The position numbers and the translations under genes were made by a program. The notes under the pieces were generated by a model. That model saw nothing but the letters and a program-made list of their open reading frames with translations, was not told the DNA's origin and did no database searches. Shown piece by piece: positions 51,041-59,534 of a stretch of 64,000 nt of DNA (its first letter is position 1; each line of letters begins with the position of its first letter). The stretch lies in the NCBI GenBank assembly GCA_020099315.1, contig CP083650.1:1550001-1614000 (forward strand). The letters are read 5' to 3'. The DNA comes from Citrobacter europaeus (GTDB taxonomy: Bacteria; Pseudomonadota; Gammaproteobacteria; Enterobacterales; Enterobacteriaceae).

Positions 51041-51943
51041 GTGAAAATTGCCATTTTATCCCGGGACGGAACGCTCTATTCTTGTAAACGCCTGCGTGAA
51101 GCGGCGATGCATCGCGGTCACCTGGTAGAAATTATCGATCCCCTTTCTTGCTATATGAACATTAGCCCGGCGGCGTCCTCTATTCATTACAAGGGCCGGC
51201 AGCTTCCCCATTTCGACGCGGTGATCCCAAGGATTGGTTCAGCGATTACCTTTTACGGTACGGCGGCGTTGCGCCAGTTTGAGATGCTGGGTAGCTATCC
51301 GCTGAATGAATCAGTAGCGATTACACGGGCGCGCGACAAGCTGCGTTCGCTGCAGTTGCTGGCGCGTCAGGGCATCGATTTACCCATCACCGGGATCGCC
51401 CACTCTCCGGACGATACCAGCGATATGATTGATATGGTTGGCGGCGCGCCGCTGGTGGTGAAGCTGGTTGAAGGCACGCAGGGGATTGGCGTGGTACTGG
51501 CGGAAACGCGCCAGGCCGCAGAAAGCGTGGTGGATGCCTTTCGTGGGTTGAATGCCCATATTCTGGTTCAGGAATATATCAAAGAAGCGAAAGGGCGAGA
51601 TATTCGCTGTTTCGTGGTAGGTGACGAGGTGGTGGCGGCCATTGAGCGCCGGGCGAAAGAGGGCGATTTTCGTTCTAATCTCCATCGCGGCGGGGTTGCC
51701 ACGATTGCGAACATTACGCCGCGCGAAAGAGAAATTGCGCTCAAAGCCGCTCAGACAATGGGCCTGGACGTTGCAGGCGTTGATATTCTGCGCGCTGAAC
51801 GTGGGCCGCTGGTTATGGAAGTCAACGCGTCTCCCGGACTTGAAGGGGTGGAGAAAACCACCGGAATAGATATTGCAGGCAAGATGATCCAGTGGATCGA
51901 GCGTCACGCTACGCCTGAATTTTGCCTTAAAATCGGCGGCTAA
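51041..51943 (+). CDS. rimK: RimK, ribosomal protein S6 glutamate ligase
   Basis: 300 residues as in E. coli. ATP-grasp enzyme adding glutamates to the S6 C-terminus. VVKLVEGTQGIGVVLAETRQ is the ATP-binding loop, and VMEVNASPGLEGVEKTTGID the metal-binding end. GTG 51041 is preceded by GGTGCAGG and gives the known N-terminus (V)KIAILSRDGTLYSC. Confidence 0.95.
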   Translation: MKIAILSRDGTLYSCKRLREAAMHRGHLVEIIDPLSCYMNISPAASSIHYKGRQLPHFDAVIPRIGSAITFYGTAALRQFEMLGSYPLNESVAITRARDKLRSLQLLARQGIDLPITGIAHSPDDTSDMIDMVGGAPLVVKLVEGTQGIGVVLAETRQAAESVVDAFRGLNAHILVQEYIKEAKGRDIRCFVVGDEVVAAIERRAKEGDFRSNLHRGGVATIANITPREREIALKAAQTMGLDVAGVDILRAERGPLVMEVNASPGLEGVEKTTGIDIAGKMIQWIERHATPEFCLKIGG

Positions 51944-52033
51944 GCACAATATCGATTTCGATCGTGGTATGACACGATCTTTTTGCGTAAGCTGTGCCGG
52001 TATTTTTTTCATCAATAGAGGTCGCACATTATT

Positions 52034-52510
52034 ATGACATCACTGGTCGTTCCCACTCTGGATACGTTGCGTCAATGGCTCGACGACCTGGGCATGAGTT
52101 TTTTTGAATGCGATACCTGTCAGGCGCTGCATTTGCCGCATATGCAGAATTTTGACGGCATCTTTGATGCAAAAGTTGATTTGGTCGATAACGTCATTCT
52201 GTTTTCCGCGATGGCGGAAGTCAGACCTTCTGCACTGCTGCCACTGGCCGCCGACCTGTCTGCGATTAATGCCAGTTCACTGACGGTGAAAGCCTTTCTG
52301 GATATGCAGGATGATAATCTGCCAAAGCTGGTGGTTTGCCAGTCTTTATCCGTTACGCCAGGCGTGACGTTTGAGCAGTTTGAATATTTTGTTCGCCAGA
52401 GTGAAGAGCAAATATCGATGGTGATCCTCGAAGCCGGTGCGCATCAGCTGTTATTTAACGCTGAAGAAGATGCGCAAAACAGCAGCGCTGAAGTTCATTT
52501 CCTCCATTAA
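52034..52510 (+). CDS. ybjN: YbjN, stress-related regulator protein
   Basis: 158 residues, E. coli length. Type III secretion chaperone-like fold, no catalytic motif. In E. coli altered YbjN levels change motility, biofilm and acid or oxidative stress responses. It begins MTSLVVPTLDTLRQWLDDLG. Own promoter probable in the 90-bp gap after rimK. Confidence 0.92.
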   Translation: MTSLVVPTLDTLRQWLDDLGMSFFECDTCQALHLPHMQNFDGIFDAKVDLVDNVILFSAMAEVRPSALLPLAADLSAINASSLTVKAFLDMQDDNLPKLVVCQSLSVTPGVTFEQFEYFVRQSEEQISMVILEAGAHQLLFNAEEDAQNSSAEVHFLH

Positions 52511-52943
52511 TTCTTCCTGAATCTGGACATATATTGCGCAGCCGCTGCCAGAGCGGTTGCGTATTGCCCGTTTTTATTCTGCGTTTAACCTTTCATTAAA
52601 GAATTATTCACCTCGATTCAGCGCATTCCGCTTTATGTCATAGACAATTCTTGCATAAAAAATTGATAAAAGACGTTTTTTAATCTGGGCTATATCCACA
52701 ATTCCTGGCTAAAGTTATTCTTGCGAAGCTTACCAACGCCATCATTTAAACAGCCCCTTGTGACCTGAGCTGCGGCCACAATGTATGTTGAATGCATAGG
52801 CGGATGCCAGCGAGCAATAGCGGCGTGAGGAGAGGCCTCTCTTTTCATTGGTGCCGCATGAAAGAATATGCACGTTTCTTGCATATGATTAGAGTGTGAC
52901 ATTTTTGTTCGTTTGTTAACGAACTTTCAGAAGGAAAGAGATT
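52511..52943. other. ybjN-potF intergenic region
   Basis: 433 bp without a convincing gene. The distal part holds a candidate sigma-54 promoter (52867-52884). Around 52800-52860 are GC-rich imperfect repeats that could hold activator sites. The proximal part (52511-52700) is AT-rich with no recognised signal. Confidence 0.55.
52867..52884 (+). promoter_or_regulatory. Candidate sigma-54 promoter of potFGHI
   Basis: ATGCACGTTTCTTGCAT fits the -24/-12 pattern TGGCACG-N4-TTGCW except for the first bases of the -24 element. Transcription would begin near 52893, 50 bp before potF. The E. coli operon is reported to be NtrC-controlled. The sequence also forms an inverted repeat ATATGCA...TGCATAT. 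Confidence 0.6.
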
Positions 52944-54056
52944 ATGACCGCCTTAAATAAAAAATGGTTATCAGGCCTGGTTGCGGGCACTCTGATGGCT
53001 ATCTCTGCCGGTACGCTCGCTGCTGAACAAAAAACGCTGCATATTTATAACTGGTCTGATTATATTGCCCCGGATACGGTGGCTAATTTTGAAAAAGAGA
53101 CCGGAATTAAGGTTATCTATGACGTATTTGATTCCAATGAAGTGCTGGAAGGTAAGCTCATGGCTGGCAGTACCGGCTTTGACCTTGTTGTTCCATCCGC
53201 CAGTTTCCTTGAGCGTCAACTGACTGCAGGCGTCTTTCAGCCGCTGGATAAGAGCAAATTGCCGGGCTGGAAAAACCTCGATCCTGAACTGCTAAAGCTG
53301 GTGGGTAAACACGATCCGGACAACAAGTTTGCGATGCCGTACATGTGGGCCACGACCGGCATTGGCTATAACGTGGATAAAGTCAAAGCGGTGCTGGGGC
53401 CGGATGCGCCGGTTGATAGCTGGGATTTGATCCTCAAGCCAGAAAATCTGGAAAAACTCAAAAGCTGCGGCGTCTCTTTCCTTGATGCTCCCGAAGAGGT
53501 GTTCGCCACGGTGCTGAACTATTTGGGTAAAGACCCAAACAGTACCAAAGCGGATGATTACACCGGGCCGGCAACGGATCTGCTGCTAAAACTGCGTCCG
53601 AATATTCGCTATTTCCACTCCTCGCAGTACATCAACGACCTGGCAAACGGTGATACCTGCGTCGCGATCGGCTGGGCCGGGGACGTATGGCAGGCAGCAA
53701 ACCGTGCGAAAGAAGCGAAAAATGGCGTCAATATCTCATTCTCCATTCCTAAAGAAGGTGCAATGGCGTTCTTTGACGTGTTCGCGATGCCAGCCGATGC
53801 GAAAAACAAAGATGAAGCCTATCAGTTCCTTAACTACCTGCTGCGCCCTGATGTGATTGCGCATATTTCCGACCACGTGTTCTATGCCAATGCCAACAAA
53901 GAAGCGACAGCACTGGTCAGCCAGGAAGTTCGTGACAACCCGGGCATTTACCCGCCTGCGGATGTTCGCGCCAAGCTGTTCACGCTGAAAGTTCAGGATC
54001 CGAAGATCGATCGTGTCCGTACTCGCGCCTGGACGAAGGTAAAAAGCGGAAAATAA
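52944..54056 (+). CDS. potF: PotF, putrescine-binding periplasmic protein
   Basis: 370 residues as in E. coli. Signal peptide MTALNKKWLSGLVAGTLMAI...LAA, then a two-domain spermidine/putrescine-binding fold with HIYNWSDYIAPDTVANFEKE and YFHSSQYINDLANGDTCVAI. It delivers putrescine to PotHI. AGAAGGAAAGAG precedes the start. Confidence 0.96.
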   Translation: MTALNKKWLSGLVAGTLMAISAGTLAAEQKTLHIYNWSDYIAPDTVANFEKETGIKVIYDVFDSNEVLEGKLMAGSTGFDLVVPSASFLERQLTAGVFQPLDKSKLPGWKNLDPELLKLVGKHDPDNKFAMPYMWATTGIGYNVDKVKAVLGPDAPVDSWDLILKPENLEKLKSCGVSFLDAPEEVFATVLNYLGKDPNSTKADDYTGPATDLLLKLRPNIRYFHSSQYINDLANGDTCVAIGWAGDVWQAANRAKEAKNGVNISFSIPKEGAMAFFDVFAMPADAKNKDEAYQFLNYLLRPDVIAHISDHVFYANANKEATALVSQEVRDNPGIYPPADVRAKLFTLKVQDPKIDRVRTRAWTKVKSGK

Positions 54057-54075
54057 CCTGATGTACGGGACGTGA

Positions 54076-54153
54076 CCCGGCAGGATTTACGCCTGCCGGG
54101 CAGTGCCGATCCCGGACACACAAAACCCGGCAATACGCACCACCGTGGTGCGT
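54076..54153 (+). promoter_or_regulatory. Two hairpins between potF and potG
   Basis: CCCGGCAGG-N7-CCTGCCGGG (54076-54100) and ACGCACCAC-C-GTGGTGCGT (54135-54153). They lie in the 138-bp gap after potF and lack strong U-tracts. They would stabilise or partly terminate the mRNA so that the binding protein is made in excess over the membrane parts. Confidence 0.6.
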
Positions 54154-54194
54154 TATTTGCACCGTTTCTTTGTTTTATGCCGGAGAGCACCTGA

Positions 54195-55328
54195 GTGAAT
54201 GATGCAACCCCACGCCCACAAGCGAAAATCCGCAAGGCGCTGACCCCGCTGCTTGAAATTCGCAATCTGACCAAGTCATTTGACGGTCAGCACGCCGTTG
54301 ATGACGTCAATCTTACTATCTACAAAGGTGAAATATTTGCTCTGCTCGGCGCGTCCGGCTGTGGCAAATCGACCCTGCTGCGAATGCTGGCGGGATTTGA
54401 ACAGCCGACAACCGGGCAAATTATGCTTGATGGCGTCGATTTAGCGCATGTTCCGCCTTATCTACGTCCGATTAATATGATGTTTCAATCCTATGCCTTG
54501 TTTCCGCATATGACGGTAGAGCAAAACATTGCCTTTGGCCTCAAGCAGGACAAACTGCCGAAGGCTGAAATCGCCAGCAGGGTGAATGAGATGCTGGGCC
54601 TGGTGCATATGCAGGAGTTTGCCAAACGTAAACCGCATCAGCTTTCTGGCGGTCAACGCCAGCGTGTGGCGTTGGCGCGTAGCCTGGCGAAAAGGCCGAA
54701 GCTGCTGCTGTTGGATGAACCGATGGGAGCGCTGGATAAAAAGCTCCGTGACCGCATGCAACTGGAAGTGGTGGATATTCTTGAACGCGTCGGCGTGACC
54801 TGCGTGATGGTGACGCACGATCAGGAAGAAGCCATGACGATGGCGGGGCGCATTGCGATCATGAACCGTGGCAAATTTGTCCAGATCGGCGAACCGGAAG
54901 AGATCTACGAGCATCCGACCACGCGTTACAGCGCAGAGTTTATCGGTTCGGTTAACGTCTTTGAGGGGCTGCTGAAAGAACGGCAGGAAGATGGTCTGGT
55001 TATTGAGTCTCCAGGTCTGGTGCATCCACTGAAAGTTGACGCCGATGCGTCTGTTGTCGATAACGTCCCGGTGTATGTTGCGCTGCGCCCGGAAAAAATT
55101 ATGCTCTGCGAAGCTCCTCCGCCAGAGGGATATAACTTCGCGGTAGGCGAAGTGGTGCACATTGCCTACCTGGGCGATTTATCGGTGTACCACGTACGTT
55201 TGAAAAGCGGCCAGATGCTGAGCGCTCAGCTACAAAATGAACATCGTTATCGCAAAGGATTACCAACCTGGGGTGATGAAGTTCGTTTATGTTGGGATGC
55301 GGACAGTTGTGTGGTGTTGACGGTTTAA
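54195..55328 (+). CDS. potG: PotG, putrescine ABC transporter ATPase
   Basis: 377 residues. Walker A GASGCGKST, Q-loop MMFQSYALFP, signature LSGGQRQRVALARSL, Walker B LLLLDEPMGALD, switch His in VTHDQEEAM, and a C-terminal TOBE domain. GTG start after GGAGAGCACCTGA. Provides energy for PotFHI. Confidence 0.96.
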   Translation: MNDATPRPQAKIRKALTPLLEIRNLTKSFDGQHAVDDVNLTIYKGEIFALLGASGCGKSTLLRMLAGFEQPTTGQIMLDGVDLAHVPPYLRPINMMFQSYALFPHMTVEQNIAFGLKQDKLPKAEIASRVNEMLGLVHMQEFAKRKPHQLSGGQRQRVALARSLAKRPKLLLLDEPMGALDKKLRDRMQLEVVDILERVGVTCVMVTHDQEEAMTMAGRIAIMNRGKFVQIGEPEEIYEHPTTRYSAEFIGSVNVFEGLLKERQEDGLVIESPGLVHPLKVDADASVVDNVPVYVALRPEKIMLCEAPPPEGYNFAVGEVVHIAYLGDLSVYHVRLKSGQMLSAQLQNEHRYRKGLPTWGDEVRLCWDADSCVVLTV

Positions 55329-55337
55329 GGAGCGAAG

Positions 55338-56291
55338 ATGAGTACACTTGAACCTCCGGCACGCGTAGATAAAGCGGGGCGATTCACGCTGTTTATGTCG
55401 CGGCTGCAAATGAAGCACGGGCGCAAGCTGGTGATCGCGCTGCCGTATGTGTGGCTATTGCTCCTGTTCCTGCTGCCGTTTCTGATCGTCTTCAAAATCA
55501 GTTTGGCTGAAATGGCGCGCGCTATTCCACCGTATACCGACCTCGTTTCATGGGCTGATGGTCAGCTCTCCATCACGCTCAACTTAGGAAATTTCCTGCA
55601 ACTGACGGACGATCCGCTCTATTTTGATGCGTACCTGCAATCGTTGCAGGTGGCGGGAGTTTCGACTGTCTGTTGCCTGCTGCTGGGGTATCCGCTGGCA
55701 TGGGCGGTCGCGCACAGCAAGCCCTCGACGCGCAATATTCTGTTGCTGCTGGTGATCCTGCCGTCCTGGACGTCGTTTTTGATTCGTGTTTACGCCTGGA
55801 TGGGGATCCTGAAAAATAACGGCGTGTTGAACAACTTCCTGATGTGGCTGGGTGTTATCGACCAGCCGTTGACGATCCTGCATACCAATCTGGCGGTTTA
55901 TATCGGTATTGTTTACGCCTATTTGCCCTTTATGGTGCTGCCGATTTATACCGCGCTGACGCGTATTGATTACTCGCTGGTGGAAGCGGCGCTTGATTTA
56001 GGCGCCCGACCGTTGAAAACCTTCTTTAGCGTGATCGTGCCGTTGACCAAGGGCGGGATTATCGCAGGGTCAATGCTGGTGTTTATTCCGGCTGTTGGGG
56101 AGTTTGTTATCCCGGAACTGCTGGGTGGCCCGGACAGCATTATGATTGGCCGTGTACTTTGGCAGGAGTTTTTCAATAACCGCGACTGGCCGGTGGCTTC
56201 TGCCGTCGCCATTATTATGTTGTTGCTACTGATTGTGCCGATCATGTGGTTCCACAAATATCAGCAAAAAAGCGTGGGGGAACACGGATGA
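55338..56291 (+). CDS. potH: PotH, putrescine permease subunit
   Basis: 317 residues, six membrane segments, with the EAA loop VEAALDLGARPLKTFFSVIV that docks on PotG. TAAGGAGCG precedes the start; stop overlaps the potI start. Confidence 0.96.
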   Translation: MSTLEPPARVDKAGRFTLFMSRLQMKHGRKLVIALPYVWLLLLFLLPFLIVFKISLAEMARAIPPYTDLVSWADGQLSITLNLGNFLQLTDDPLYFDAYLQSLQVAGVSTVCCLLLGYPLAWAVAHSKPSTRNILLLLVILPSWTSFLIRVYAWMGILKNNGVLNNFLMWLGVIDQPLTILHTNLAVYIGIVYAYLPFMVLPIYTALTRIDYSLVEAALDLGARPLKTFFSVIVPLTKGGIIAGSMLVFIPAVGEFVIPELLGGPDSIMIGRVLWQEFFNNRDWPVASAVAIIMLLLLIVPIMWFHKYQQKSVGEHG

Positions 56292-57133
56292 ATAACTTAC
56301 CGGTCGTTCGCTCGCCGTGGCGTATTTTTATCCTGGTGCTGGGCTTTACCTTCCTGTACGCGCCGATGCTGATGTTGGTCATCTATTCGTTTAACAGCTC
56401 GAAGCTGGTGACGGTATGGGCGGGTTGGTCAACCCGTTGGTATGGTGAGCTTTTCCACGATAGCGCGATGATAAGCGCCGTCGGCATGAGCTTAACGATT
56501 GCCGCGGGCGCTGCAACGATGGCGGCAATCCTCGGTACCATAGCCGCCGTGGTCATGGTGCGCTTTGGTCGTTTTCGTGGTTCGAATGGTTTCGCCTTTA
56601 TGATCACCGCGCCGCTGGTTATGCCAGATGTCATTACCGGTTTGTCGCTGCTGCTGCTGTTTGTGGCACTGGCGCACGCCATCGGCTGGCCTGCGGATCG
56701 CGGTATGTTGACCATCTGGCTGGCGCACGTCACCTTCTGCACGGCCTATGTCGCGGTGGTCATCTCTTCACGTTTGCGCGAACTGGATCACTCCATTGAA
56801 GAAGCGGCAATGGACCTTGGTGCCACGCCGCTGAAGGTCTTTTTCGTCATCACGCTGCCGATGATTATGCCGGCGGTGATCTCCGGGTGGCTGCTGGCCT
56901 TTACGCTGTCGCTCGATGACCTGGTTATTGCCAGCTTTGTCTCTGGTCCTGGCGCCACAACGTTACCGATGCTGGTGTTCTCCAGCGTACGTATGGGGGT
57001 TAATCCGGAGATCAACGCGCTGGCGACGCTGATACTTGGCGTGGTAGGAATTATCGGATTTATCGCGTGGTATCTGATGGCGCGAACAGAAAAACAACGG
57101 ATTCGCGATATCCAACGTGCAAGACGTGGCTGA
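56288..57133 (+). CDS. potI: PotI, putrescine permease subunit
   Basis: 281 residues as in E. coli, six membrane segments, EAA loop EEAAMDLGATPLKVFFVITL. ATG 56288 overlaps potH by 4 bp, so the two halves of the channel are translated together. Confidence 0.96.
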   Translation: MNNLPVVRSPWRIFILVLGFTFLYAPMLMLVIYSFNSSKLVTVWAGWSTRWYGELFHDSAMISAVGMSLTIAAGAATMAAILGTIAAVVMVRFGRFRGSNGFAFMITAPLVMPDVITGLSLLLLFVALAHAIGWPADRGMLTIWLAHVTFCTAYVAVVISSRLRELDHSIEEAAMDLGATPLKVFFVITLPMIMPAVISGWLLAFTLSLDDLVIASFVSGPGATTLPMLVFSSVRMGVNPEINALATLILGVVGIIGFIAWYLMARTEKQRIRDIQRARRG

Positions 57134-57192
57134 AAAAACTAAAATCTGCCAACCTGTCTATACGGCGCAGCTGTGGTGGCTGCGCCGTTTTC

Positions 57193-57681
57193 ATGGAAGA
57201 CGACGCGTTGGGATTTTTTAAGAAATCATCCACATCACATGCCCGCTTAAACGTCCCTGCTTTGGTGCAGGTGGCGGCGCTGGCTATTATTATGATCCGC
57301 TGTCTCGATCTGTTGATGATTTTTAATACGCTCGGGTTTCGCGGAACCAGCGAATTTATTCATCGCAGCGTACAGACCTGGAATTTGACGCTGGTGTTTC
57401 TGGGTAGCCTGGTGCTGCTGTTTGTCGAAATTTACTGCGCATTTTCGCTGGTCAAAGGACGAAACTGGGCGCGCTGGATCTATCTGCTGACCCAGATTAT
57501 CGCTAGCGTCTATCTGTGGGCGGCTTCGTTGGGCTACGGATACCCGGAACTGTTCAGTATTGCGGGGGAGTCCAGGCGTGAAATCCTGCGTACGCTGGTG
57601 ATGCAAAAATTGCCGGATATACTGGTGTTACTACTGCTGTTTGTTCCTGCGTCCAGCAGACGGTTCTTCCGTTTGCAATAA
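57193..57681 (+). CDS. ybjO: YbjO, inner-membrane protein (DUF2593)
   Basis: 162 residues, E. coli length. Four hydrophobic segments (VQVAALAIIMIRCLDLLMIF, LVFLGSLVLLFVEIYCAFSL, LLTQIIASVYLWAAS, LPDILVLLLLFVPA). Function unknown. ATG 57193 chosen for the family start MEDDALGFFKK; upstream open codons overlap potI. Confidence 0.9.
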   Translation: MEDDALGFFKKSSTSHARLNVPALVQVAALAIIMIRCLDLLMIFNTLGFRGTSEFIHRSVQTWNLTLVFLGSLVLLFVEIYCAFSLVKGRNWARWIYLLTQIIASVYLWAASLGYGYPELFSIAGESRREILRTLVMQKLPDILVLLLLFVPASSRRFFRLQ

Positions 57682-57686
57682 CGTTA

Positions 57687-57811
57687 ATACCCTAAATAAT
57701 TCGAGTTACAGGAAGGCGGCAAGAGAATGAATCCCCAGGAGCTTACATAAGTAAGTGACTGGGGTGAGTGAGCACAGCCAACGCACCTGTAACTTGAAGT
57801 ATGACGGGTAT
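57687..57811. repeat. ERIC element
   Basis: A 125-bp imperfect palindrome bounded by ATACCC and GGGTAT. Its centre, GAATCCCCAGGAGCTTACAT followed by AAGTAAGTGACTGGGGTGAG, is the standard ERIC core. It fills the gap between ybjO and rlmC. Confidence 0.93.
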
Positions 57812-57847
57812 ATAATCTTGGCCCCCTGTTAATTTGTAGGTTTTTGT

Positions 57848-58978
57848 ATGCAGTGCGCACTTTATGACGCCGAACGCTGTCGCTCCTGTCAGTGGATAAC
57901 ACAGCCAGTCGCCGATCAACTCCTCTCAAAAACAGCCGATCTGCAGAATCTACTGGCTGATTATCCGGTCGGAGAATGGTGCGTGCCGGTCAGCGGCCCG
58001 GAAAGCGCTTTTCGTAATAAAGCCAAAATGGTGGTCAGCGGCAGCGTGGAAAAACCGCTGCTGGGGATGCTGCATCGTGACGGTACGCCGGAGGATTTGT
58101 GCGACTGTCCGCTCTATCCTGCGTCTTTTGCGCCCGTATTTGCCGCGCTCAAACCGTTTATCGCCCGTGCGGGGTTAACGCCCTATAACGTGGCGCGTAA
58201 ACGCGGGGAGCTGAAGTATCTGCTGTTAACGGAAAGCCGGTTCGATGGCGGCATGATGCTGCGTTTTGTCCTGCGTTCCGAGGCAAAACTGGCCCAACTG
58301 CGCGCGGCGCTGCCATGGTTACAGGCACAGCTGCCGCAGTTAAAAGTGATCACCGCCAATATTCAGCCTGTGCATATGGCGATTATGGAAGGGGAGAGTG
58401 AAATCTTCCTGACGGAACGACAGGCGCTGGCGGAACGCTTTAACGATGTGCCGTTGTGGATCCGCCCGCAGAGCTTTTTCCAGACCAACCCGGTGGTGGC
58501 GGGGCATTTATATGCCACGGCGCGCGACTGGGTGCGTCAGCTTCCGGTTAATCATATGTGGGATCTGTTTTGCGGCGTCGGGGGCTTTGGTCTGCACTGC
58601 GCCACACCGCAGATGAAACTGACGGGGATTGAAATTGCACCAGAGGCGATTGCCTGTGCGAAACAGTCTGCGCAGGAGCTTGGGCTGCAGAATCTGCATT
58701 TTCAGGCGCTGGATTCGACCCAGTTTGCTACCGCCCAGGGCGAAGTGCCTGACCTGGTGCTGGTGAATCCGCCGCGTCGGGGGATTGGAAAGCCGCTGTG
58801 TGATTTTCTTTCCCGCATGGCGCCGCGTTTTATCGTTTATTCCAGCTGTAATGCCCAAACCATGGCGAAGGATATTCGCGAGTTGTCTGGATATCGCATT
58901 GAACGTGTCCAGCTTTTCGATATGTTTCCACACACCGCGCACTACGAAGTATTAACGCTTCTCAGCCGACAAAACTAA
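57848..58978 (+). CDS. rlmC: RlmC (RumB), 23S rRNA m5U747 methyltransferase
   Basis: 376 residues (E. coli 375). N-terminal iron-sulfur cysteines 3, 11 and 14 in MQCALYDAERCRSCQW, further Cys in DLCDCPLYP; SAM domain with WDLFCGVGGFGLHCA and LVNPPRRGIG; catalytic Cys in YSSCNAQTMAKD. ATG 57848. In E. coli artJ follows; here REP sequences and serW follow instead. Confidence 0.96.
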   Translation: MQCALYDAERCRSCQWITQPVADQLLSKTADLQNLLADYPVGEWCVPVSGPESAFRNKAKMVVSGSVEKPLLGMLHRDGTPEDLCDCPLYPASFAPVFAALKPFIARAGLTPYNVARKRGELKYLLLTESRFDGGMMLRFVLRSEAKLAQLRAALPWLQAQLPQLKVITANIQPVHMAIMEGESEIFLTERQALAERFNDVPLWIRPQSFFQTNPVVAGHLYATARDWVRQLPVNHMWDLFCGVGGFGLHCATPQMKLTGIEIAPEAIACAKQSAQELGLQNLHFQALDSTQFATAQGEVPDLVLVNPPRRGIGKPLCDFLSRMAPRFIVYSSCNAQTMAKDIRELSGYRIERVQLFDMFPHTAHYEVLTLLSRQN

Positions 58979-58979
58979 C

Positions 58980-59060
58980 TTGCCTGATGGCGCTTCGCTT
59001 ATCAGGCCTACAGGCTGTTCGTCATTAGTAGGTTTATTAAGCGAAGCGCCGTATCCGGCA
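58980..59060. repeat. REP/BIME sequences downstream of rlmC
   Basis: GCCTGAT-GGCGCTTCGCTT-ATCAGGC (58982-59007) and an inverted partner GCGAAGCGCCGTATCCGGCA (59041-59060). Together they form a typical BIME, located where the expected artJ region is missing. Confidence 0.85.
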
Positions 59061-59062
59061 AA

Positions 59063-59133
59063 TGCAACATGCGAAAAAAAAGCCCGTACTTGCGTACGAG
59101 CTCTTCTTAAAATATGGCGGTGAGGCGGGGATT
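59063..59133. repeat. 71-bp direct repeat, copy 1, with serW 3'-end fragment
   Basis: Identical to 59246-59316, offset 183 bp. It begins TGCAACATGCG, includes the serW terminator region, and ends with the last 19 bp of the tRNA (TGGCGGTGAGGCGGGGATT); after this point similarity stops. A partial tRNA end next to the intact gene is typical of an att scar left by an integrative element. Confidence 0.9.
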
Positions 59134-59245
59134 GACTCGCTTCGCTCGCCCCTTTGGGGCAGCCCGTTCGCTGCGCTCCCGGTCTGTCCAACTGGCTACG
59201 CCAGTAGTCGAACCCCGGTCGGGGTTTCTCATCCCCCCGCAGATG

Positions 59246-59316
59246 TGCAACATGCGAAAAAAAAGCCCGTACTTGCGTACGAGCTCTTCTTAAAATATGG
59301 CGGTGAGGCGGGGATT
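59246..59316. repeat. 71-bp direct repeat, copy 2, overlapping serW
   Basis: The second copy runs into the 3' end of the intact serW gene (59298 onward). The part outside the tRNA contains the hairpin/terminator AGCCCGTACTTGCGTACGAG that ends the serW transcript. Confidence 0.9.
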
Positions 59317-59385
59317 CGAACCCCGGATACGTTGCCGTATACACACTTTCCAGGCGTGCTCCTTCAGCCACTCGGACACCTCACC
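59298..59385 (-). tRNA. serW: tRNA-Ser (anticodon GGA)
   Basis: 88 nt with encoded CCA. Acceptor stem GGTGAGG/CCTCACC, long variable arm of serine tRNAs, anticodon GGA in CCTGGAAAG, T loop GGTTCGAATCC. Matches E. coli serW by anticodon and by position upstream of infA. Confidence 0.97.
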
Positions 59386-59534
59386 ATATTGTATTGCTGC
59401 CTGACCGCTTGGGGGGCAACGGGGCGCTACTATAGGGAGTTGCGCTAAAACGGTCAAGCAGAATTTACGTGTTCACTCTCGTTTGGTTACGCAATGTACA
59501 CATTCCTCCGCCCGGGCTGGCGCGGAGGATAGGA

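Noticed and set aside
57684..57929. 81-codon frame on the minus strand before rlmC
   Set aside because: Made up of the ERIC element and the opposite strand of rlmC.
59062..59448. Open frame across the serW repeats on the plus strand
   Set aside because: Repeats the same residues because of the 71-bp duplication and runs through the tRNA gene; not coding.
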